Assembly: GCA_026874595.1 (NCBI GenBank) | Contig: CM049306.1 | Coordinates: 8,366,519-8,430,518, forward strand | Reading direction: 5' to 3' | Source: Sipunculus nudus | Lineage: Eukaryota; Annelida; Sipuncula; Golfingiida; Sipunculidae | Length of the DNA stretch: 64,000 nt | In this document: one piece after another, positions 22,703 to 34,895 of the stretch | Layout of the letters: every line of letters begins with the position of its first letter | Position numbering within the stretch: the first letter of the stretch is position 1 | The notes under the pieces: generated by a model | The model's input: only the letters and a program-made list of their open reading frames with translations | Database searches by the model: none | What the model was told of the DNA's origin: nothing | Position numbers and translations under genes: made by a program

Positions 22703-22940
22703 TGTATTTCTTCTGTGGTCTAAAGGGGTAAAGCACAGGACTCAAAGCCGGGAGTTTGTGAGTTCGAATCCGAGTCGAGGCGGTGATATTTTTCACGAGC
22801 GGTCCCCGTGCACCCATGCATGGTGCGCGCTCTATATACAGGGTTAATGCGAAGACCCTGCATGTCCCCATAGCCTTGTTTCACTCAAAAATGAGTGCAC
22901 CTTCCGGGGGTTCCTCTGTTGCGTGAAGTAAGAGGGGAGG
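22703..22940 (+). mobile_element. tRNA-derived SINE, tRNA-Leu-like head
   Basis: GTGGTCTAAAGGGGTAAAGC at about 22714 looks like an A-box/D-arm. GGACTCAAAGCC resembles a tRNA-Leu(CAA) anticodon loop, and AGTTCGAATCC (22761-22771) is a B-box. The acceptor and T stems do not pair properly, so this is not a working tRNA but a pol III-type SINE head with a unique GC-rich body. The 3' boundary is approximate. Confidence 0.65.
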
Positions 22941-22949
22941 GGGAGGATT

Positions 22950-25470
22950 ACACATGCAACTAGCGCCGGCAGGAGCAGTAGTCACCGGGACTGGTTAACA
23001 CCAGGATATAAAATGAGAGGAATCGCGTGCTGCTACTCTGTCACGTGCATGGTACGAAGCCGGGATGGATGGAATTGTGAAAATGCACATAACGGTAAAA
23101 ATTTGGGCGGTTACCTCCAATATAAAAAGAAAATATTAAAACAAAGAGCGATCCGGTTGATTTTCCGTCTTGTAGGAGATATGCGCTTTACTGAGTGTCA
23201 TGTGTCATTACAGTTCTCCCGCCCTTTTTTTATACATATTTTTTTTCCTGGTTACTTGTTTCCATATATAGACACAAAAATCAGCTCAGAGGTTTTAAGA
23301 TGTATCAAATCATGAAGGCTTCTTAAATTATTCACTTGTTCTTTCTCATACAGGCCGCATTTACCTGGCCGAGTTTTCAGTTTCCTGGCGTTGACATGAC
23401 GACGCGTGTCTTTAGCCTCCATCAAGCTAGCAGTGGCTGCCTCGCCGTGAGCTGAGCAGACGACACCTGTCAGGGCGGATTCAGACGCCCACTCAGGCCA
23501 TTTTATTCTGATGAAATAAAAGTAATCAAAGGCAGATATAGCCATTTATAAACCATTATTTTCATGTGTGTCACACAACAGGTTTTTATATAGAATTTAT
23601 TTTTTGCTCCCCATTAATGTCTCTTAAAAGTTCTGTTTTAAAGCGGAAACAGCCGCCTGTGCGCTGCTATTCAAAAATTGTAAATGTCATATCTGTGCTT
23701 TGTGCATTTTCAAGTTTCAACATGTCTAATGTATAAATGAATTTGAAGCGCTTATATATATGTGTGTGTGTGTGTGTGCGGTTGGCGCATTGTTGATAAA
23801 CTGGACTTTAAGGCCTCACCAATTATCGACCAGTTACGTATAAGAACCATGCATATGGTATTTTACTTTATAACTGGCTCACGTCTGAATTTCAGCCTAA
23901 CAAAAACTCTGTACAAGAAAAACATACTGTATGCCAAAATACTTAATCCTAAACACTGGTCTGAAAACATCTCATAGAAGATGATAAAATTGTTCGGTAT
24001 AATACCTACATGTATATTCAATTACATTATCATCAGTAATAATATTAGATCCCCGCATGATCGTCCTACATTTGGTGTTTTTTTTTCTCGGGTATTGCAT
24101 GTAGGTGTCATTGTCCTGTCGGGAGACTGACAAATGGATGACGTACACATCTTCTTCTCAGTCTGAGAGTGGAAATCTTGTTCTGATAACAGACGCCCGA
24201 ACTCAAGAGCCGTGTACATTAACAGAGAGGCGAACAGAGTTTGTCCGGCATTAGGAGTGAATAACAACACAAGGCGAGTTCCCGGTATGTAGTGTTCATA
24301 AAACGTCCGGTGAAGGCTCGTGGATTGTCCCATCATAAGAATGAATGAGAGATTGAGGGGAGCAGAGAGCCGGCTCTCAGCTGGGGTCCGCCATCCCGCC
24401 AGCTTGATAGTAAAGGTAAATATTGACACGGGGGTTTTATCGTTCACGTATCCGTTTAACCTGTCAGGATGGCTTGTAGTTCTAACTAAAAGTAATGGAA
24501 TTGTTGACACCAAGGGTCGAGGGAACCAGGTTTCTAGAACAGGAACATGGTATTAATAGAACACTTGTAAAGTTTTGTGTGTAAACCTTTCGGTCGGTCC
24601 CTCACTTCTCTCACGGGCCTAAAATCGAGGCCACGCTCTACACCGGAAATGACACTATCCGGTACCATATTTATCATAAAACAGGCGTTGTTTTCCTGCG
24701 GGGGTAAACGGATTCCGGCCGCCTGACTTGTGTCCATTATATAACACCTGCTGTCCAAGTGTTAAATATGCAGATTATTTTATGGTCCATTATATACATA
24801 TATAGTAGCTTACAGCTAGCCTTCTGTAGTCGACCAAACGCTTGGATAATGATTATTGAGTTCCAGGCAGACGGACTGAACATATGAACATGTTATAAGA
24901 ATATATAGTCCGTTAACACCTGCTGTCCACCTGTTTTTTATATACTTTTCCTAAAAGATTATATATTTTTCAATAATTTCCTAGAAAACTACTATAAAAG
25001 TGACAACCTGATATGGCATTTAAGAATTTTACAGCAAATCTCCAGTTCATGTTTCACAACTGACATGTCTGTTCACAATGATCTGGCAGATCAGATGTGT
25101 CCTTGCATGAGTAGCAATTTTTGTTTTTGCTGGTTATATTTGTTAGAGTTTTTTCATGACATCATACAATCTGCAGCAGTCAATAAAGGCTGTTTTTGCA
25201 TGTGACCAATGACCTTGACCGCCATATGTGGGTCTGATAAATTGTAAAATGTAGACTGATTTCTCATATTTTTAATTAGTTCTGTTTCTTAAATAAGGTG
25301 TAAGGTATAGGTATTTATTTATCTTGTTGAAAATAAGGTCCTTTTATTCTCTCAGCTACACTAATTGTTTCTCTTAAAATGTAACTTATAAATATTTTCA
25401 TAGCAAAGGACAGGTTGACAAGAGGGAATGAAACGGACTCCACATATATATATATATATTCTACATATGA
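22950..25470. other. Gene-free stretch
   Basis: No recognisable gene. The 163-codon minus-strand frame 24022-24513 is the longest non-repeat frame here. It lacks an ATG start and similarity, and is within chance expectation for six frames of 64 kb. Confidence 0.4.
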
Positions 25471-25719
25471 GATTGGCCCATATAAAGATCAATTGGCCGA
25501 TCTACAGATGGGCTTTGCCTGATAACTGATTTAAATATTTTATAACAATACGTCAATCTTATGGTATGACTGTCATTTCTTATTATTCAGACAAACACTT
25601 CACTGTATTATTTAAAACTTATGTAAAATAATTACTATACACTGCTTTCCGTTCTCATATTTGAAATCATCACATAAATATAATAATTCATCATTGCTGT
25701 AGAAATTACAATTACCATA

Positions 25720-26950
25720 TTTGTTTCGAACAAGTCTCTCATACATTAATCAAACGGTACGTCACCGCTTTTTGTTTGAAATCCTTTGTTCAAACCATAC
25801 TGTAAAGATCAAGTCTTTATTGTTCCTACCAAATTCTCAGACGAGTTCGAAAACCGATGAACTTGACCTTGATTTTCAAGGTCAAACATCCCGAAATCTA
25901 AAATTATTTTGAACCCCATTACTTTTTAATTAAGTTTTGCACATTTTGCTCAGACGACTTCTTTCAACCAAGTTCTTGGATGTGATCGAAATCTATTGAC
26001 CTTGAGCGGGATCTTTAAAGCAAAATAAGCCGAATTATAGTTCATCATCTTTAAGATGTCTTGTGAACGAGATAACTTATGAAGTGTTGAATATTTCCCT
26101 CTCAGATGCGACACACAAGCTTCTACCGTGTTCTCGGAAGAGTTGGGGTACTATTGAATTTAACCTTGATCTTCTAATTCAACTCTGCGCAATACTTAAA
26201 ATTTTTTCCCTCAAATTTGACAAATCAGTTCTTCCTGAAAAAATGCTAGTGACCTTGACCTTTAGCTTAAAGGAAAATTCTGCTAAAATGTAAATTTTTT
26301 TTAGCCCCATATCTTTTGAAGTATTGCACATTTTGTCGTCAAATTTAATACACAACTTCTTTCAACCAATTTCTCGGACCAGTTAAAAAACTATTGACCT
26401 AGGCCAGGATCATCAAGGTCAAATCTGCCGAATTTAAAATTTATGTTAACCCCATAACTTATGAAGTATTTCATATTTTCCCCTCAATCGACACTCAGGT
26501 TATTTCCGATATGTTCTCGGAAGAGTTCGAGTACTGGTTACCTTGATCTTCAAGGTCATATTCGCCGAATTCCAGGATTATTGTGACCCACATAACTCTC
26601 GAAGAACTGAAGATTTATTTCTTAAAATTTAACACTTGTTGTATCCTCTATACTCTCTGAAGCGTTCGAAAACTTGTGACCATGACCTGCGTCTCCAACG
26701 TTAATTCTGCCGAAATCTAGAATCATTATGACTTTTAAGTACTATATATCTTTTTTCCTAATTTCACACACGTTCTTTCCATCACATTCTCAGAGAAGTT
26801 AAAAACTGGTGACCTTCACCTTGATAATAAAGGTCACATCTGTAGATTTGTATGTTTTCTGAAACACCATAACTCTGAGATAGTGCATATTTTTGCCCCT
26901 CATATTTTGGGATTGCCAATGGGAAGGTGGAGGGGAAGACATATGTCTGT
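25720..26950. repeat. Diverged ~140-bp tandem array, TGACCTTGA/TCAAGGTCA type
   Basis: The phrase TTCTCGGAAGAGTTCGAAAA with variants recurs near 25839, 25972, 26133, 26371, 26513, 26655 and 26788, about 120-160 bp apart. It is followed each time by a TGACCTTGA...TCAAGGTCA inverted pair and then by CATAACTTTTGAAGTATTGC-like words. The array ends in GGGGAAGACATATGTCTGTT, as does the copy ending at 18090. Sequences near 25505 and 27441 (CAGATGGGCTT) are inverted to one another and may mark the ends of a larger carrier element. Confidence 0.8.
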
Positions 26951-27958
26951 TTTGGATTAAGTTAACCTATTCCATGTGCGTTTGTTGTGTGATGGATGGA
27001 TTTCATTCAGATCCCAGACTTTGCCCTGATTTGATTGGCTGGTACACATGTGACATCATGGACTGAATTTTATCAACAATTCAGATCTAGTAATGCATGT
27101 TGTTTTTATTTTCTGCTCAAATATGGGACTAACAGAGGCAGCAATGTTGTGCTTTTACGGAGATCTAGAATTTTTAGTCACAGGGTATATCCCAGTGTGT
27201 TACGTCACTGCCGAGTTGACAGTGCTCATAGATGTGCCAATAGTTTTTGAACAAATCACACAACCTCATGTTTTTAGTGGAAAAATAGATAGAAAAAATG
27301 TTTTCCCTCTAGGAATTGGGCTCATTTTATTTAAAATCTATATTAAATTTTTTTCATAGGCAATTATGTTATATGAAAATATAATGAGATTTGGAATACG
27401 TTTGCTTGACCTTTTGCATTCTAGTGTAAAATTAGTTATAAGGCCAAGCCCATCTGCAGTGGGCTAATATTTTTTTATAGTGCAGTGCATCAGAAATTTG
27501 GCCCAATATCGGGCCCTTTTATGGGCCAGGCCTTTTGTCAGACGGTCCAGATCAGTAGACGGTCTTTTACATATATATGGAAGTATCTTCATGGGCCTTG
27601 CAATAACAATCGATGTATGTGTACTAAGTACCATGCATAAACAAATACTAAACCTAGATACATACAGTATGTGTTACAAGGACTCCCACATTCTGCAATA
27701 AAAAGATGACTACACAGTAAAACGTAGATACACCTGAACGACGGTAAAGGTGTGTAGATAGGCGTTAGTGAAAATTGCAGCCACACCTGAAATATGTGTA
27801 GATTGCCTGATGCAGAATACGTGTATGTATATCATTTCCTTGGAATGCCTGCATATAAAGATGGTATGTGACAGTGCGTGTGTCTGCATGCAACCATATT
27901 TATTATAGGTAATTATTACTACGCAAGGAAAATTCGAAGCACCGTGATAGTAAACGTC
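26951..27958. other. Gene-free stretch
   Basis: Short overlapping frames only. A GGCCC-rich inverted patch lies at 27440-27560. Confidence 0.4.
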
Positions 27959-28085
27959 TCACACACACACACACACACAGGTCCCTGGCTTTTCACCATG
28001 TCTTGACATAGAACCATAACGCAAATATATAATTATACATATATATATATATATATTTGTGTGTGTGTGTACACGTGTGTGTGTG
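27959..28085. repeat. CA microsatellite and TA/TG microsatellite
   Basis: CA run at 27959-27980, then TA (28038-28056) passing into TG (28057-28085). A poly-G run of nine lies at about 28131. Confidence 0.94.
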
Positions 28086-28539
28086 GTTGTTGATGTGTGG
28101 GATGGCGTGTGTGTTAGGCTGTGTGTGTTGGGGGGGGGATGCAAATATGTGTTACAATATAAATGCCCATAAATGCATGGTATTATGTGTTGAGATCATA
28201 GCTTTAAAGTTCCCAGAGGCCTCAAGAAATCAGGGGTGGGGACGCGGAAATAATGTAGCAAAAACACGAAGGAAACATTTCTTAAAGAAACGCAAGAAGA
28301 AAGTTTGTAACACGAAAAAAAAAATGAGCATAAAATACAAAGAAAAGGAAATTTACAGGAGGAAATTTGAACTATAAACAGGGAATAAACCCCAACCACG
28401 TTCCCGAACAGCTGTTGTGATTCCACGTACAAGGTTATGACCTTGGGAGTAAGAATATATATATTATTATGCGCATATCATGATCCTCGTGTATGTAGCA
28501 GACGACACTTAACGCAGAGAGAGGCTGCGCCTGCTGTCC

Positions 28540-28737
28540 TTGGATGACCCCAAAGGGCGTTCCTCCAAACCTAATGATAACAGGATATTATCAGATGGAA
28601 CCAGTGTTTTTTTCCCAGGCGAGATTCTGGTTGTTGACCCTGTACACACGACAATGTACACGGTACTTGTGACAGCCAGCCATACACGTGGAACGCATCC
28701 CATGACCATAGATAAAGTGTACGCGTGCACGTTGTGA
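28540..28737 (+). other. Unassigned open frame
   Basis: About 65 codons, not starting at an ATG, reading for example GEILVVDPVHTTMYTVLVTA. The sequence is not repetitive and looks mildly protein-like, but splice sites are weak and no family is recognised. It could be a decayed exon or chance. Confidence 0.15.
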
Positions 28738-28829
28738 TTGTAAATGGCATAAAACAATATATATATATATATATAGACTTGTCTGCGAATTTTTTTATTT
28801 TGTCAACGGATACAAAGTGCACAGTGTTG

Positions 28830-29340
28830 AAAACAGAGCATGATAAGAGCAATATAAGCTAGTATGTAATCCTCACACCATACAAACCTATACCAACACA
28901 CGTCTGGGATTAGAAATCTTCTAGCAGTGCTGTCATATGAAGACCTATACGTAGGGAGATCATTCTCTATCTCATGAGGCACCTGGGATCTGGAAGAGCT
29001 TAGCACGTGATAAACGCAACGCCACTACACTTGAACAGTTTCTAAATGGACTGAAGACTTATATCTTTTCAGAGATGCTGCATGATGACCTGTAAATTTT
29101 AAACATAACCTGTGGATAAAGATCCAACCAGTGACTATAAATACATATAACTTGTTTCTTAACTTACCAGACTGGTATTTTTATCACCATTTAGTCTTAT
29201 TTTAATCGTTTTATCTCGTACTTGCGTTAATAAGCTATTATGGGTTAAACTTTATTATCACTATTTTATTGTATTAGCGCTTGTGAGCAGTTCGCTGGAT
29301 GAGCGCTTTGTAATGTGCAATAATGAAAATGAAGTACCCT
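28830..29340 (+). pseudogene. Decayed non-LTR retrotransposon, 3' end of ORF2
   Basis: With frame changes, the sequence reads a typical C-terminal end of a LINE reverse transcriptase: HEAPGIWKSLARDKRNATTL, then EQFLNGLKTYIFSEM and a stop near 29094. This corresponds to the family pattern 'APRLWNSLP...TLxxFKxxLKTYLF'. A non-coding tail follows, with the repeated GAGCGCTTTGTAATG-type words common in LINE 3' ends. The upstream part contains stops. It is a 5'-truncated, inactive copy. Confidence 0.65.
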
Positions 29341-29378
29341 GAAGAGCCGATTATATAGGTATATTACACTGCTAGGCT

Positions 29379-29382
<4 letters not shown>

Positions 29383-29446
<64 letters not shown>
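29383..29446. repeat. TA microsatellite
   Basis: About 31 TA dinucleotides just after the LINE tail. Confidence 0.97.
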
Positions 29447-29452
<6 letters not shown>

Positions 29453-29789
29453 ATATATGTGTGTATATACATACAATTTGTATATATATCAATGCGCGTG
29501 ATATGTTCTTTAGTCTAGGCTCAGACACGTTTCATACCGCGAATGAAACGATTGTCCAAGTTGACTGAATGTCGGTTCAATGAAGGTTCCTTTAGGGGAT
29601 TGTATAGAGTAACTTTTTGGGACAAGAATCACCCATGCAAGCTTTGTCAATCGTACTTCATGGCATGTACGGCGTAGAAAAGCTCGTGACAAGCACTGAC
29701 GCATAAACCGCGGGTACTATTATACATGACCGCCGCCTAAAAATTCAAGTGATAATTACCAGACTTAGTTTTATTGTTATTATTATTAC

Positions 29790-30280
29790 TGGAAGGGCCT
29801 GTTCATTATTATCACAGCACTGAGCATGACGGGAAGGTCCCTGTTTATTATCAGCAAAGAATTTTGCATGAATGGATGGTCCCTGTTTAGTATTATAACT
29901 GCACTGTTCATGAATGGAAGGTCCCTATTAAATATTACAACAGCACTTAGCACGACGGGATCGAAGGTCCCTGTTTAATGTTATCAAGGCACTGAGCATG
30001 ACGGAAAGGTCCCTAGCTGTTTATAATGGTCACAGTCTTGTGCTGAACGGAAGGTCCGTGTTTATTATTATCAGTCACAGTTTATTATGATCACAGCACT
30101 AAGCAACGCGGGAAGTCCCCGTTTATAATCGTCAAAGCGCTGTGCGTATATTTAAGGTCCCTGTGTTTTAGTATTACCGCATGTTGCATGACGGGAAGGT
30201 CCCTGTTTATAATTATCATAGCACTGTGTATGACCGCAAGGTCCCTGTTCATTATCATATTATGACATTACAGGTCCATC
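29790..30280. repeat. ~43-bp minisatellite, about 11 diverged units
   Basis: GGAAGGTCCCTGTTTATTATTA with GCACTG-GCATGACGG recurs at 29791, 29832, 29873, 29916, 29963, 30003, 30048, 30108, 30153, 30195 and 30238. Spacing is about 40-60 bp and divergence is considerable. The period is not a multiple of three and no frame survives. Confidence 0.88.
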
Positions 30281-30363
30281 TTGGGAAAATGGTTCCGGTT
30301 GACTGTTATTACTAACACTATAATTAACCATGTTTATACTAGTACATAAATAAAATGAGATGA

Positions 30364-30366
<3 letters not shown>

Positions 30367-30440
<74 letters not shown>

Positions 30441-30560
30441 GATAGAGTGAGAGAGAGAGACAGAGAGAGAGAGAGACAGAGAGAGACAGAGAGAGAGAGA
30501 GAGTGAGGGAGAGAGACAGAGCGACAGAGAGAGAGAGAAGGAGAGAGACAGAGACAAAGA
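30367..30560. repeat. Long GA microsatellite, impure 3' half
   Basis: A pure GA run lies at 30367-30431, then GA interrupted by GACA and GATA words to about 30560. It is a polypurine tract of nearly 200 nt. Minus-strand Ser-Leu frames are repeat artefacts. Confidence 0.97.
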
Positions 30561-30599
30561 CAGAGAAGCTCATAAATACACATAGAAAAAAAACAGACA

Positions 30600-31790
30600 A
30601 GACGATCGCCACACGCTCTTTATGAGAATAAGTGATTGATATCTTAAATATACACTATAGAATATATGATATACTTATTATAGTTTCCTGGACAAAAAGA
30701 ATGTGTCCGGAGAAAATGTGGAAGGACTTAGAAAAAAGTATACAGTTATAATATATGCACTTACCTTTCAACTTTAAAGAAACAGGCATAAAATAAAACA
30801 TATATAACAGTCAGGGAATGTCCAAAGAAGTATGGATCGGTGTTTATTTATCACTAAAATGATACAAATATGCATTGTGAAAGACTGGTTGTCAAAGCTG
30901 AAACATATATATACGACCGTAATTTGCCTGTCTTATACAGGAGGTCATTCCCTAAGGAAAAATACCCGCGTTCGTGATGTCTTCAAAATCTCTATTGTCG
31001 AAAATATGATACACGAGGGAACCCATTTACCTGCGGGCCGAGCTCGCTGTACCTGAGGATCTACGGATGAATGGACATGAATAGGAAAGCGATGAAACCG
31101 TCTGAGGAGGTATGTCCCTGGTTCCCGGCCATAAAGACACTTTCAAGAGTTACAACAATTGTGTGCATCGGGCGTGAATACACCAGCGCAAACCGGGTCG
31201 GAGTGAGTTTTACGTGTCATCACATAATATATGCAACTTGGCATCACTCTTTGCCAAGTCGGGGTGACTTTTACTGAATCAACACTTCGTGCAAACAAAC
31301 TATCATTGACGAAACTCCAAAACCGTTAAATTTAAGACCATATTTCTATAACCTTGAGCTCAATGTGACGCACAAGTATACAATGTGAACACTCTCATGT
31401 CGACAGACGTAAATATGTGGATAATATTTCATGAACATTCGATTTTAAATAATGATCATAAGTAAAACATGTTTAACATTTCATCTGAACGATGTTAGTA
31501 ATAAATCAAAAGTCAGCTGAGTTAATTGATCGTCATTATACGGGGGGTCAAATTAAAGTTACCGGGGAAACACCTTGATCTTATACCACGATGATTTATG
31601 GTTGGACAAAAACACGTGACCACGGACCCGTAACGACCTTGTGTCGTGACGGCCCACTGAGCACCAGGAACGCATGTACTGCAAAGCAAACATGACAGAA
31701 GCAGGTAAACAAATACTTGCGATTTAAAAGAGATGAAAATCCCACCAAAACCTAATAATAAATATTTCGAATATTTTGTATATTTCCATC
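30600..31790. other. Gene-free stretch
   Basis: No supported gene. An inverted pair ACTTGGCA / TGCCAAGT with an 8-bp spacer lies near 31234-31257. Confidence 0.4.
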
Positions 31791-31794
31791 TGTA

Positions 31795-31796
31795 TA

Positions 31797-31853
<57 letters not shown>
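31795..31853. repeat. TA microsatellite
   Basis: Interrupted TA run of about 58 bp. Confidence 0.96.
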
Positions 31854-31856
<3 letters not shown>

Positions 31857-32029
31857 AACACCATATAGTATAAAATAGCAAACATTCATTAAAATCATTA
31901 GAGTCATCACTGCGATAATACAGCTTTATTGTTTGACCAGGCATTATTAAAATATGGAGAATATGGAGAAACTCGCCCGGTTGAGTGTAGCCAGAATAAA
32001 CAACGGCAAATATAAAACACGGATCCCTA

Positions 32030-34895
32030 ACGAATGTTCCCTCTATAAACAAAAAAAGTGCAAATGTTCCCTCTGCGCGGAATAGTTCTTGAGTTTCTGT
32101 GAAAGAATATTGACACTAAAGATCCCTATTCAGACGAATGTTCCCGGACGAACATTAACTCCAGAAGATTCCCAGGAGAAAAGCGCCCTCTCGTATGGAA
32201 GTATGGAGGAAATTTTTCTGTATATATAAAGAAGATTCCCGGATGGGTCATCCCACAACAGAAGTAGGTTCCCGCACGAATGTTCCCTCTATTTAGAAGA
32301 GGTTCCCGCATGAATGTTCCCTCATTAGAAGAAGTTTCCTCCATGTAGAAGTATACGATCTCCTCTAAAGGAGGTCACAAGGACGAATGCTTCTTCTCGA
32401 AGTATAAATGGTAAGTTCTCGGGGGATATTCCCTCCTGAAGAAGGTTTCTGGACGAATGATCCTACAACTGAAGTAAGCTCCCGCACGAGTGTGTTTCCT
32501 CAAGAAGGTTCCCGCACGAATGTTCCCTCTAGGGGAGGGTTCCCGGACGAATGTTCCGATCTCCCCTAGGACAAGGTCACCCTGCAGGACGAATGCTCCT
32601 TCGCCAAGTATGGTAGGTTCCCGGCGAATATTCCCTCCTGAAGAAGGTTCCTGGATGAATGATCCTATAACAGAAGTAGGTTCCCGAACAAATGGTCCCT
32701 CTAGAAGATTCCAGGACGAATGTTCCCTCTAGAAGAAGGTTCCTGCACGAATGTTCCATCTAGAAGAAGGTTCCCGCACGAAGTTCTCTCTAGAAGATGT
32801 TCCCGCACGAATGTCCCCTCTAGAAGAAGGTTCCCGGACGAATGTTCCCTCTAGAAGAAGGTTCTCGCACGAATGTTCTCTCTAGAAGAAGATTCCCGAA
32901 CGAATGTTCCCTCTAGAAGGATGTTCCCGGACGAATGTTATTTCCCTTGTAGAAGTACGATCTCCTCTAGGAGAAGGCCACCAGGACGAATGCTCCTTCT
33001 CCAAGTATGCTAGGTTCCCGGCGAATATTCCCTCGTGAAGAAGGTTCCTGCACGAATGGTCCCTGTTAAAGAAGATTTCCGCACGAATGTTCCCCATAGA
33101 AGGTTACTGGACCAATGTTCCCTCTAGAAGGTTCCTGGACGAATGTTCCCTCTAGAAAGATCCTGGATGAATGTTCCCGTTAAAAGAAGTTCCCGGAGGA
33201 ATGTTCCTTGTAGAATACGATCTCCCCTAGGAGAAAGTCACAAGGACGATTGCTCCTTCTCCAAGTATGTTGGGTTCCCGGAAAAATACCCTCCTGAAGA
33301 AGGTTCCTGGACCAATTATCCCATAACAGAAGTAGGTTCCCGAACAAATGTTGCCTCTAGAAGATTCCTGGACGAATGTTCCCTCTAGAAGGTTCCTGGA
33401 CGAATGTTGCTCTAAAAGAAGATTTCCGGACGAATGTTCCTTGAAGGTTCTCGGACGAATGTTTCCTCTAGAAGAAGGTTCCCGGACGAATGTTCCCTCT
33501 AGAAGAAGGTTCCCGCACGAATATTTTCTCTTGGAGAAGGTTCCCGCACGAATGTTAATTCCCTTGTAGAAGTACGATCTCCTCTAGGAGATGGTAGGTT
33601 CCCGGCGAATATTCCCTCTAGAAGAAGGTTCCTGGACGAATGATCCCATAACAGAAGTAGGTTCCCGAACGAATGTTCCCTTTAGTAGGTTCCTGCACGA
33701 ATGTTCCCTCGAGAAAGTTCCTGGACGAATGTGCCTTTAGAAGAAGGTTCCCAGACGAATGTTCCCTCTAGAAGGTTCTTGGATGAATGTTCTCTCTAGA
33801 AGAAGGTTCCCGCAAGAATGTTCCCTCTAGAGAATGGGTCATGCACGAATGTTCCCTCTAGAAGAAGGTTACCGGACGAATGTTAATTCCCTTGTAGAAG
33901 TACGATCTCCCCTAGGAGAAAGTCACCAGGACGATTGCTCCTTCTCCAAGTATGTTGGGTTCCCGGAAAAATACCCTCCTGAAGAAGGTTCCTGGACCAA
34001 TTATCCCATAACAGAAGTAGGTTCCCGAACGAATGTTGCCTCTAGAAGATTCCTGGACGAATGTTCCCTCTAGAAGGTTCCTGGACGAATGTTGCTCGAG
34101 AAGAAGATTTCCGGACGAATGTTCCTTGAAGGTTCCCGGACGAATGTTTCCTCTAGAAGAAGGTTCCCGGACGAATGTTCCCTCTAGAAGAAGGTTCCCG
34201 CACGAATATTTTCTCTTGGAGAAGGTTCCCGCACGAATGTTAATTCCCTTGTAGAAGTACGATCTCCTCTAGGAGAAGGTCGCCAGAACGAATGCTCCTT
34301 CTCTAAGTATGGTAGGTTCCCGGCGAATATTCCCTCTAGAAGAAGGTTCCTGGACGAATGATCCCATAACAGAAGGAGGTTCCCGAACGAATGTTCCCTC
34401 TAGAAGGTTCCTGCACGAATGTTCCCTCGAGAAAGTCCTGGACGAATGTGCCTCCTCTAGAAGAAGGTTCCCAGACGAATGTTCCCTCTAGAAGGTTCTT
34501 GGATTAATGTTCCCTCTAGAGGAAGGGTCATGCACGAATGTTCCCTCTAGAAGAATGTTCCCGGACGAATGTTAATTCCCTTGTAGAAGTACGATCTCCT
34601 CCAGGAGAAGGTCACCAAGACGGAGGCTCCTTCTCTAAGTATGGTAGGTTCCCGGCAGATACTCCCTCCTGAAGAAGGTTCCTGCACGAATGATCCCATA
34701 ACAAAAATAGGTTCCCGTACGAATGTTCCCTGTAGAAGAAGGTTCCCGCACGAATGTTTCCTCTGCATCTAGAGGCCTTCTAGGAGGAGGTTCCCGGAGA
34801 ATATTCCCTCTATAGAAGGTTCCTTGACGAATGGTCCCACAACAGAAGTAGGTTCCAGCACGAATGTTCCATCTGTAGTAGAAGGTTCAACGAAA
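32030..34895. repeat. ~30-bp minisatellite with higher-order structure
   Basis: The basic unit is AGAAGGTTCCCGGACGAATG followed by TTCCCTCTAG, about 30 bp, with many variants. Every few hundred bp the array is interrupted by a conserved 85-bp phrase containing GTACGATCTCCTCTAGGAGA and AATGCTCCTTCTCCAAGTATG (near 32555, 32950, 33215, 33560, 33905, 34255 and 34600). Blocks 33206-33568 and 33897-34254 are almost identical, offset by about 685 bp. Open frames of 60-83 codons on both strands are explained by the 30-bp period. Confidence 0.95.

Noticed and set aside
22703-22790. Functional tRNA-Leu gene
   Set aside because: A- and B-box are present, but the acceptor and T stems do not pair, so a SINE head is the better reading.
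24022-24513. 163-codon minus-strand frame
   Set aside because: No ATG start, no recognisable domain, and a frame of this length is expected about once by chance across six frames of this window.
27959-27980. CRISPR-like or other spaced array among the short repeats of the window
   Set aside because: All arrays are directly tandem or simple dinucleotide runs in eukaryotic sequence; no repeat-spacer alternation exists.
30260-30612. Ser-Leu-rich minus-strand frames
   Set aside because: Translation of the GA microsatellite in three frames.
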